From contig JALHOX010000044.1 of the NCBI GenBank assembly GCA_022842805.1, forward strand, positions 7,481-13,754: a stretch of 6,274 nt of DNA. The letters run 5' to 3'. Position numbers and translations under genes: made by a program. This DNA is from Phycisphaerae bacterium (GTDB lineage Bacteria > Planctomycetota > Phycisphaerae > UBA1845 > Fen-1342). Positions 1 through 5,835 of this stretch are shown here, one piece after another. The notes beneath the pieces are model-generated. The model saw only the letters and a list, made by a program, of their open reading frames with translations. It made no database searches and was not told where the DNA came from. How positions within the stretch are numbered: the first letter of the stretch is position 1; each line of letters opens with the position of its first letter.

Positions 1-1905
1 CGCCATCAGCGTCTCGCGATGGGCGGGGCCCAGCATGCGTTCGCGTCGCTCGGCGACGATCTGGCAAAGCTGCAGCGCTTCGTCGGTCCTGCCCAAGTCG
101 ATCAGCAGAACGCTCAGATTGGACTTGGACGCGAGCGTATCGCGATGATCCGGGCCGAGCAGTTCCAGATTCAGCGTCAGTTGCTCGCGGAAAATCCGTT
201 CCGCTTCTTCGAGCGTTCCGAGGCTGTGGTTGACGGTCGCCAGGTTTCCGAGGGTGGCGGCGAACGCCGCGGTTCGGGTCTGGTCTCGGTGACGCAGCCC
301 CTGCAGCGTTTCCTCCAAAAGCTTTTTTGCGTCGGCGGATCGCCCGACCTCGTCCAGCACCAGTGCCAGGTCGTTTTTGGCGTTTAACACGCGCATGTCG
401 TCCGCCGGCAGACGCGTTTGAAGCTCCGCCAGGACGGCCTGATAGGAGCGGATCGCGTCCTCCAGTCGGCCGGAGTGAAACTCGACCCAGGCGCGGGTGG
501 AGAGGGCGTCGGATTGTTCGTTCAGCGTCAGGGCCGGCTGCGTGGCGGCGATCGAAGCCGCTCGCTCCAGTTGCCGCTGCGCCGCCGCGTAGTCGCCCAG
601 TCCGCCATACGCTCCGGACAGGATCACGCGCAGGCCATGCTCCACGCCGGGCTGCAGCGTTTTCTCCGCGTCGAGCTGGCCGGCGAAATCGTCGATCACA
701 TCCGCGACGCGCGCCTCGCGTCCGGATTCGTACGGCGTGGAAAGCATTTGTTTGACGAGCTTGTTGATGCTGGTGGCGGTCTGTGCGGATTGTGTCGCCT
801 CAGCTTCCGCGACCTTGGCCCGCTGATAGAGAACGCCCAGCGACACGGCCGAGGCGATCGACAGGCCGAAGATGGAGAGCGCCACGCCCACCGGCCCGCG
901 ATAGCGCCACATGGTTTTGCGGAGCGTGTACCAACCGCTGTCGCGGCGGGCTTCGATGGGATCGCCCGCCAGGAAGCGCCGCAGATCGAGCGCCAGATCG
1001 CCGACGCTTTGGTAACGACGGGCCGCGTCTTTCTCCAGGCATTTGCCGATGATGACTTCGAGGTCGGCGGCGATGTGCGGGTTGTGGCGTCGGGCCGGGG
1101 CCGGTGGCTGCTTGACGATGGTGTCGAGCACGGTGCGAAACGAGCCGGTGACCGGGTAGGGAAATCGGCCCGTCAGCGACTGATGCAGCATCACTCCCAA
1201 TGAGTAGACGTCCGTTCGCACGTCGACATTCCGCATGTCGCCGTCGACCTGCTCCGGGCTGGCCCAGGGCAGGGAGCCCAGGAACTCGCCGGTCATGCTG
1301 ACCTGCGTCACGTTCGACTCGTCTTCGCCGAGCGCCTTGGCCAGGCCGAAATCGAGCACGTGTGGCGTGCCGGCGGGATCGACGCGGATGTTGCTCGGCT
1401 TGAGGTCGCGATGGATGACGCCGCGCTGGTGGGCATAGGCGACGGCGTCGCAAATCTTGATGAAGCGCTCGAGGTGCTGCGCGATGGCGCTGCGCTCGAT
1501 CGGTCGGTCGGCGGCCTCTGCGCGCGGGAAGAGCGCATCGAGCGCCACGCCTTCGATGAACTCCATCACGAAGTAGGGCGCGCCATCGGCGGTACGGCTG
1601 CTGTCGTAGATGCGGACGATGTTGGGGTGGTCCAGCGTGGCGGCGAGGTCGATTTCGCGTTCAAAGCGCCGGCGGGCGCGCTCGCTCGATCCGGCTCCGC
1701 CGCTGAGCAGCTTGATCGCCACGCGGCGATGGGTGGATGTCTGGGTGGCGGTGTAGACGACCCCCTGGCCGCCGCGCTTCAATTCGCGGAGGTCCGCGTA
1801 ACCGGCGATGGTGGGCAGGCGCGGCCCGTCGGCGCGGCGCGCGGCGCGGAGCGTCGCCAGCACCTGCTCCGGGTCCTCGAACCAGCTCGTGGCCGTGTGC
1901 GCCAT
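1..1905 (-). CDS. Membrane-anchored Ser/Thr protein kinase with TPR region (partial, C-terminus off the left edge)
   Basis: The reading frame is open for 635 codons from the ATG at 1905 to the window edge. The kinase domain spans about residues 35-312. It has a glycine loop GGQGVV (45-50), the AIK lysine (Lys65), a candidate alpha-C glutamate (Glu84), HRDLKPSN (165-172), DFG (185-187), SPEQ (216-219) in place of APE, and DVYSLG (232-237), so it should be an active Hanks-type kinase. The first glycine of the usual GxGGxG loop is lysine (Lys43). One hydrophobic segment at about 338-360 anchors it in the membrane. Residues about 420-635 are TPR-like, with 42-residue kinesin-light-chain-type units ending LLGPDHRDTL (582-591) and MLGPAHRETL (624-633). 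The start overlaps the stop of the upstream ECF sigma gene (TGATG), with GAAGG just before it. It presumably acts with that sigma factor. Its substrate is unknown. Kinase identity is certain; the sensing role of the TPRs is inferred. Confidence 0.97.
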   Translation of the reverse strand, partial: MAHTATSWFEDPEQVLATLRAARRADGPRLPTIAGYADLRELKRGGQGVVYTATQTSTHRRVAIKLLSGGAGSSERARRRFEREIDLAATLDHPNIVRIYDSSRTADGAPYFVMEFIEGVALDALFPRAEAADRPIERSAIAQHLERFIKICDAVAYAHQRGVIHRDLKPSNIRVDPAGTPHVLDFGLAKALGEDESNVTQVSMTGEFLGSLPWASPEQVDGDMRNVDVRTDVYSLGVMLHQSLTGRFPYPVTGSFRTVLDTIVKQPPAPARRHNPHIAADLEVIIGKCLEKDAARRYQSVGDLALDLRRFLAGDPIEARRDSGWYTLRKTMWRYRGPVGVALSIFGLSIASAVSLGVLYQRAKVAEAEATQSAQTATSINKLVKQMLSTPYESGREARVADVIDDFAGQLDAEKTLQPGVEHGLRVILSGAYGGLGDYAAAQRQLERAASIAATQPALTLNEQSDALSTRAWVEFHSGRLEDAIRSYQAVLAELQTRLPADDMRVLNAKNDLALVLDEVGRSADAKKLLEETLQGLRHRDQTRTAAFAATLGNLATVNHSLGTLEEAERIFREQLTLNLELLGPDHRDTLASKSNLSVLLIDLGRTDEALQLCQIVAERRERMLGPAHRETLMA

Positions 1906-1907
1906 CA
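1903..1907 (-). other. TGATG stop/start overlap between sigma factor and kinase
   Basis: The sigma factor stop TGA (1907-1905) and the kinase start ATG (1905-1903) share the A at 1905. A purine-rich GAAGG lies a few bases before the start, inside the sigma coding sequence. This arrangement normally gives re-initiation by the terminating ribosome, so the two proteins should be made in linked amounts. Confidence 0.9.
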
Positions 1908-2495
1908 GCCTTCGGCCTCGACCTGGGTCGCGATTACCGCGCCGAGCCGGCGCAGAATGCGCGACTTCGCCTGGTAAACCGCGTCGACACTCAGGCCGAG
2001 CGAGGAAGCCACGTCGCCGACCGCTTCGCCGGCGACGGCGTAGCGCTGAAACGCCCGAAGATCAGAGTCGTTGAACTCGCTGCTCACGGTTCTCCATGCC
2101 TCGCGCATGTGATACTCGCGCCACTCGGCTTCCCAGGCGGTTTCGGCATCGCTGCCGCCTGAGCCGGGGTCGGCGACAGAACCGACCTGAGATAGCGCCG
2201 CGGCGGCCGGGTTCTGACTGAATCTGCGAAAAATCGCGTGTTGGGTGACGGTTTTGAGGTAGGAGCGGAATTTTCCGCGAGCCGGGTCGTACTCGAAGCC
2301 GGCCATGGCCTTGCTGAGCGACAGCAGCACGTCCTGCACGACGTCTTCGGCGTCGGCTTCCTGCAGGCCCCGACGGCGGGCGAAGCCGCGGATCAGCTCG
2401 GCGTAGCGCGTGTGAAAATCCTGCCAGGCAACGCGGTCATTGCCATCCGCGAGCCGGGCGAGGAGCGTCACATGCGTCGAAACTTCATGCTGCAT
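1905..2495 (-). CDS. ECF-family RNA polymerase sigma factor, coupled to the downstream kinase
   Basis: This is a complete 196-residue sigma factor with only regions 2 and 4, as in ECF (sigma-70 family group IV) proteins. Region 2 covers about residues 23-95 and includes the acidic DAEDVVQDVLLSL core (48-60) that contacts the beta-prime subunit, followed by KFRSYLKTVTQHAIFRRF (75-92), the -10 recognition helix area. A Gly/Ala/Ser-rich linker (96-118) leads to region 4 at about 130-188, with the helix-turn-helix around VGDVASSLGLSVDAVYQAKSRI (159-180). The N-terminal pattern (HVTLLARL...W..F..RY) matches planctomycete ECF factors found beside Ser/Thr kinases, which supports the ATG at 2495. No Shine-Dalgarno is visible before it. 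No anti-sigma gene follows; the kinase, coupled by TGATG, is the likely regulator. Because the acidic region 2.2 is intact, this is unlike the Vibrio EcfP type, in which phosphorylation supplies missing negative charge. Confidence 0.95.
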   Translation of the reverse strand: MQHEVSTHVTLLARLADGNDRVAWQDFHTRYAELIRGFARRRGLQEADAEDVVQDVLLSLSKAMAGFEYDPARGKFRSYLKTVTQHAIFRRFSQNPAAAALSQVGSVADPGSGGSDAETAWEAEWREYHMREAWRTVSSEFNDSDLRAFQRYAVAGEAVGDVASSLGLSVDAVYQAKSRILRRLGAVIATQVEAEG

Positions 2496-2503
2496 CGGGA
2501 GTT

Positions 2504-2509
2504 AGTGTA
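2504..2509 (-). promoter_or_regulatory. Candidate -10 box (TACACT) for a near-leaderless sigma-kinase transcript
   Basis: Reading the minus strand, TACACT (4 of 6 to TATAAT) ends eight bases before the ATG at 2495. With normal -10 to start spacing, transcription would begin at or within a base or two of the ATG. This fits the absence of any Shine-Dalgarno there. The -35 region is poor (CTGGGA at 17-bp spacing, 3 of 6), so an alternative sigma factor or an activator may be needed. Seen: the box and its spacing. Inferred: promoter use. Confidence 0.35.
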
Positions 2510-2541
2510 ATTGGGCGGGGCGGGATTCCCAGAAGAATTTG

Positions 2542-2551
2542 GGTCGCGACC
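2542..2551. promoter_or_regulatory. Perfect 10-bp palindrome GGTCGCGACC, possible operator
   Basis: The sequence GGTCGCGACC is its own reverse complement and lies centred about 51 bp before the sigma factor ATG. Part of it, GGTCGCG, recurs at 2565-2571 in the same orientation. A position just upstream of the candidate promoter would suit an activator or repressor site. In a GC-rich genome short GC palindromes are common, so this is only a candidate. Confidence 0.25.
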
Positions 2552-2589
2552 GGCACTCGGGCGGGGTCGCGGTGAATTTGTCCAAACGC

Positions 2590-2618
2590 AACGCCGCAGG
2601 TGGTGATCCTGCGGCGTT
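2590..2618 (-). terminator. Strong stem-loop downstream of the lipoprotein gene, likely terminator
   Basis: Arms AACGCCGCAGG (2590-2600) and CCTGCGGCGTT (2608-2618) pair perfectly over 11 bp around a 7-base loop. The stem starts about 48 bp after the TAG stop of the lipoprotein gene and lies before the sigma factor gene, where transcription should end. The run of T after the stem is short (TTT, then TTGG) on the minus strand, so it may work with Rho or protect the 3' end rather than act as a strong intrinsic terminator. Confidence 0.6.
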
Positions 2619-2665
2619 GTGTCGCTCAAGTGTTCTTTTGCGGAGGAAAACGCGGGGGCGGTTTC

Positions 2666-5578
2666 CTACGGACGTCGCCCGATCAACTCGTCGAAGAGCG
2701 CCTGCGCATCCTGAATTCCGATCGTTCCGTTGGGGCCTACTTCACGACCCAGCAGCGGCGACGCGAGGAAATCGACGGTTTCGTCGATGTTTCCCATGTT
2801 GAGGTAGTTGCCGGTGGTGGCATCCATGATGTCGAGAGGATTCTCGACGTGCCGCAGCCCCAGCAGGTGGCCGGCTTCGTGGGCGGCGACCATTCCGATG
2901 TAGCGACCGACGAAGGTCGAGTCGCGACTCGAGAACTCGTTCGCGATCTCATTGGCGAACACCAGGCCGCTGCCCGTGAGCGTTTCGTTTCGCGGGTCGA
3001 TGTAGTCGGCGATGCCCAGCAAGGTCGGATTGCGGCCGCCGAAGTAGAGCGTCTGGTAGGGCGGGGTCGGCGGCTGGCCTTCGTCGCTGCTCACGATCTC
3101 GACATTCCAGCGTCCGTAGAGGCGCCGCATTTCCGCCGTGATCGCCGAACGAATGATGGCGGTGTCGGCGGTGGAGTAGGCGGGGTTTAATCCCGGCCCG
3201 CTCAGGGCGGGGATGTTGAGGGCGGGCAGTCCGCCGACCGCGACTTCGCTGCGGCCGCGGAAATCGAGGAAAATCCGCTGGGTGCGTGCGCTGACGCCGG
3301 CGGCGCGGAAGATCTGAATGTCGACGCTGGTGCCTGTGTCGACCACGAAGAAGTGGCTCGAACTGCTGCGGGTCACCGCGAGGCGGGCTCCGGGGGTCAG
3401 GAACGTGTTGCCGTCGTACCAGGCGAAGAGGTCCTCGCTGGCGTTCAGAATGATCACGCTCGGCGTCGGGCTGTTCACGTTCTGCGACGGATCGTTCACC
3501 GTCTGCTGATAGCCGGGGAGATTGAGGAAGCTGATTCGAATCCGATCTCCCGCCGACATCGGGCCGATATCGAAAATCTGGCGGTCAAAGGTGGGCGCCA
3601 CGACGATCGACGCGCGATCGCCCAGCAGCGGCACGCGCGGCGTGAAGGCATCAACCGCTCGCGTGAATGACGAGACGACATTGACGACGGCGGTCGCGTA
3701 GGTGCGAACCGGATCGGTGCGATCGGTGTCGATCTCAGCCCAGAGCGAATACTGCCCGATGGGAACGTCGGTCAGCTTCAGCGCGGTGGGAATGGTCGCG
3801 TTGAGGTCGTTGCCCTGCGGGGGGTCGCTGTCGAGCTGGATCGAGGTGCGGGCCGCGACGCCGGCGATGAGCGTCTGTCCGCCCAGGTCGAAGACGACCG
3901 AGCTGACCGTGCTGGCGCAGGGCGTGAAGCGGTTGAGCTCGGCGCCGGTTTCGGTGTTCCAGGTGCGCGCGGTGCGATCGGCGCTGCCGGTGGCCAGGCG
4001 CGACCCATTGAAGTTGAATGCGACACTGGTCACGGCGTCGCTGTGGCCCGAAATCGTCAGCACTTCGCCCTGACTGGCAAGATCCCAGATGATCGCCGTT
4101 CGGTCGGCGCTGCCGGTCGCGATTCGCGTCGCATCCGGGCCAAACGCGACGGCGTTAATGGGCAGCGAATGGCCTTCGACGATGTTTCCGCCGGCGAAGA
4201 TCGGTTGGAAGATCGCGATCTGATTGCCGCTCGAAGCGTTCCACAGGCGGGCCGTCCGATCGGAGCTGCCGGTGAGCACTTGCAGCGAATTGACCGGCGA
4301 GAAGGCGATCGACGTGACGCCGAGCGTGTGGCCGTTGAGGGTGGCCTCCAGCGCGCCGTTGGCCGGGTTCCAGATGCGCCCGCGATTGTCATCGCCGGCC
4401 GAACCGAGTCGCGTGCCATCGACCGAGAAGGCGACATCCTGAGCCGGGCCGACATGGGCGGCGATGGTGTTCAAGATGCTGCCATTCGCGCGATTGATCA
4501 GCACGACCGAGCCGTCGTCCTGGGCCAGGGCGATCGTCGCGGCGTCGGGGGAGAAGGCCAGACCGTTGATCGCGCCGTGGTTCGAATTGACCTGGCGGAT
4601 CAGGCGGCGGGTGGCGGCGTTGTAGATGCTCAGCACGCCATTGTCGGCGCCGGTGGCAATGAATTGCCCGTTGGCGGAGATGGCGACGTCGTTGATCGCG
4701 TCGGGGGCGTTGTCGAGCCGACCGAGCTCAAAGTTATTGTCGACGTTGTAGATCGCCGCGAGGCCGTCGCACGGATCGCGGTCGCGGTCGAGGCCCGTGC
4801 GAATCGTTCGCGGAACGCCGGGCTGGACCTCGGTGGTGACCGTCACCCACAGCGGCGACTCCGGCGTGACGACGATGTTGGGCACATCGTCGGGCGGCTG
4901 GCGGAAGCTGATCCGCGGTCGCGGAATGCCGACTTCGATCAATTGATCGGCGGTCGCGGTAACGCCGGCGTTGTCGGTCACCGTCAGGCGCACCCGATAG
5001 GTGCCCGGCGCGGCGAAGGTGTGCGCCACGACCGGCAGTACCTCGGTCGAGCCGTCGCCGAAGTCCCAGCGATAGGAAACGATCTGGCCATCGGGATCAG
5101 TCGATTGAGACGCGTCAAAGTTGAAGATGGCCGGCGCGTTCGAAGAGATCGTGCGGTCGACATTCAGCACCGCGGTGGGCGACTGTGTCACGACGACCGT
5201 GAGTGTTCGGCTGGATGAAACGTTGGCGTCGTCGGTGATCGTGAGGCGCACGGTGAAGGTGCCGGTGGTGTCGAACGTCTGGCGGGGTGAGATTTCGGCG
5301 CTGGTCTGGCCATTACCGAAATCCCAGCGGCGCGAAATGATCAGCCCGTCGTCGGTGCTGTTGGCGCTGCTGAATTGAATCGTCAGCGGCGCGACGCCGC
5401 GGGTGCGGTCGGCAGTGATGATCGCGGTAGGGGGTAGGTTGAATGCGGCGCCGCCGCCGACGTTCCCATCGCCACCGGTTCCGCCGCCCGTGTCGATCGG
5501 ACAGCCCGGAATGGAAAACTGCATGAGGAAGAGGGGCAGTACGAAGGGCAGCCACAGCGACCTACTACGCTTTCGCAT
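2666..5578 (-). CDS. Predicted lipoprotein: two PKD domains, seven-bladed WD40 propeller, C-terminal matrixin-like zinc metalloprotease
   Basis: This is a 970-residue exported protein. A basic, hydrophobic signal (1-25) ends in SIPG before Cys26, a near-lipobox (Pro at -2 is unusual), followed by a Gly-rich spacer (31-43). PKD 1 (about 49-130, WDFGNG at 85-90) and PKD 2 (about 133-216, WDFGDG at 171-176) are Ig-like folds. After a beta-rich stretch (220-270), seven WD40 blades run from about 290 to 582; blades 4-6 carry near-identical GS[SA]DRTA motifs at 437, 489 and 531. Residues about 650-760 look like a beta-rich pre-peptidase-type domain. The final part (about 769-970) holds HEAGHLLGLRH (900-910), the metzincin HExxHxxGxxH zinc motif with Glu901 as base, and Met918 eight residues after the third His, the matrixin Met-turn spacing. 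The ATG at 5578 has AGGAG six bases upstream. It probably acts as a surface-anchored protease; the substrate is unknown. Confidence 0.93.
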   Translation of the reverse strand: MRKRSRSLWLPFVLPLFLMQFSIPGCPIDTGGGTGGDGNVGGGAAFNLPPTAIITADRTRGVAPLTIQFSSANSTDDGLIISRRWDFGNGQTSAEISPRQTFDTTGTFTVRLTITDDANVSSSRTLTVVVTQSPTAVLNVDRTISSNAPAIFNFDASQSTDPDGQIVSYRWDFGDGSTEVLPVVAHTFAAPGTYRVRLTVTDNAGVTATADQLIEVGIPRPRISFRQPPDDVPNIVVTPESPLWVTVTTEVQPGVPRTIRTGLDRDRDPCDGLAAIYNVDNNFELGRLDNAPDAINDVAISANGQFIATGADNGVLSIYNAATRRLIRQVNSNHGAINGLAFSPDAATIALAQDDGSVVLINRANGSILNTIAAHVGPAQDVAFSVDGTRLGSAGDDNRGRIWNPANGALEATLNGHTLGVTSIAFSPVNSLQVLTGSSDRTARLWNASSGNQIAIFQPIFAGGNIVEGHSLPINAVAFGPDATRIATGSADRTAIIWDLASQGEVLTISGHSDAVTSVAFNFNGSRLATGSADRTARTWNTETGAELNRFTPCASTVSSVVFDLGGQTLIAGVAARTSIQLDSDPPQGNDLNATIPTALKLTDVPIGQYSLWAEIDTDRTDPVRTYATAVVNVVSSFTRAVDAFTPRVPLLGDRASIVVAPTFDRQIFDIGPMSAGDRIRISFLNLPGYQQTVNDPSQNVNSPTPSVIILNASEDLFAWYDGNTFLTPGARLAVTRSSSSHFFVVDTGTSVDIQIFRAAGVSARTQRIFLDFRGRSEVAVGGLPALNIPALSGPGLNPAYSTADTAIIRSAITAEMRRLYGRWNVEIVSSDEGQPPTPPYQTLYFGGRNPTLLGIADYIDPRNETLTGSGLVFANEIANEFSSRDSTFVGRYIGMVAAHEAGHLLGLRHVENPLDIMDATTGNYLNMGNIDETVDFLASPLLGREVGPNGTIGIQDAQALFDELIGRRP
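2849..2881 (-). other. Metzincin zinc-binding motif HExxHxxGxxH within the lipoprotein
   Basis: The codons here spell HEAGHLLGLRH (residues 900-910). His900, His904 and His910 would bind zinc, Glu901 would activate water, and Gly907 allows the chain to turn. All five key positions are present, and Met918 in DIMDA follows at the spacing found in matrix metalloproteases. This makes an active protease likely. Confidence 0.9.
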
Positions 5579-5584
5579 TCGCGA

Positions 5585-5589
5585 CTCCT
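5585..5589 (-). promoter_or_regulatory. Ribosome binding site of the lipoprotein gene
   Basis: AGGAG on the minus strand sits six bases before the ATG at 5578, an ideal spacing. It fixes the start of the lipoprotein and contrasts with the sigma factor gene at 2495, which has no such site. Confidence 0.8.
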
Positions 5590-5719
5590 GCGGCCCGACA
5601 GCTTGTGTGGGCGCGCTTCCTTCGGAAGGTCCGGATATCGAGTTCGACGCCGTCTCGCAGCGGCGGTTCCGGCGCAGGCCGTCGACACCCGCCGACGGCG
5701 CGCAGCCGCCAGCGGCATA

Positions 5720-5748
5720 AGTATCGTTCCCGCCGAAAGTCCGATCAA
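5720..5748 (-). promoter_or_regulatory. Candidate housekeeping promoter for the lipoprotein gene
   Basis: On the minus strand TTGATC (5748-5743) and GATACT (5725-5720) are separated by exactly 17 bp; each matches 4 of 6 of the sigma-70 consensus, including TTGA and the key A and final T of the -10. Transcription would start near 5712, leaving a GC-rich leader of roughly 135 bases before the ATG at 5578. It is the best promoter-like pair seen in the divergent gap. Confidence 0.4.
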
Positions 5749-5770
5749 GGGCAGGCCCCGTCTGTTTGGT

Positions 5771-5791
5771 ACACTTTGGAGGACACTTTGG
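5771..5791 (+). repeat. Tandem 9-bp direct repeat ACACTTTGG at 12-bp period
   Basis: ACACTTTGG occurs at 5771-5779 and again at 5783-5791. A third TTTGG lies at 5765-5769, so the TTTGG cores are 10 and 12 bp apart, roughly one helical turn each. The stretch is AT-richer than its surroundings and lies just before the second sigma factor gene, so it may be a binding site for a regulator. It also contains GGAGG (5778-5782), which may instead serve as a ribosome binding site for a TTG start at 5788. Confidence 0.45.
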
Positions 5792-5835
5792 GACACGCGG
5801 CGTCTCCGCGCTCCCCCCGACGTCCGCGTGTTGCG

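Noticed and set aside
418..1203. Plus-strand open frame of 261 codons opposite the kinase
   Set aside because: It lies antisense to the kinase catalytic C-lobe, membrane segment and TPR region; no domain is recognisable and there is no convincing ribosome binding site.
800..1453. Minus-strand open frame of 217 codons overlapping the kinase
   Set aside because: It is out of frame with the kinase, whose HRDLKPSN, DFG and SPEQ motifs lie in the other frame; the translation is Arg/Pro/His-rich noise.
1360..1977. Plus-strand open frame of 205 codons across the kinase N-lobe and sigma factor end
   Set aside because: It is antisense to two well-supported genes and shows no family features.
2644..2667. 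Second inverted repeat AGGAAA...TTTCCT around the lipoprotein stop codon
   Set aside because: The stem is only 6 bp with a 12-base GC-rich loop and overlaps the coding end; the 11-bp hairpin at 2590-2618 is a much better terminator.
4043..5218. Long open frame of 391 codons on the plus strand inside the lipoprotein gene
   Set aside because: It is fully antisense to a protein with clear PKD and WD40 domains; its translation is Arg/Val/Asp/Gly-rich with no recognisable motif, as expected for an antisense frame of a GC-rich gene.
5690..5700. Short inverted repeat CGCCG-A-CGGCG in the lipoprotein leader
   Set aside because: Five-base GC arms with a one-base gap are expected by chance in such GC-rich DNA; no supporting context was seen.
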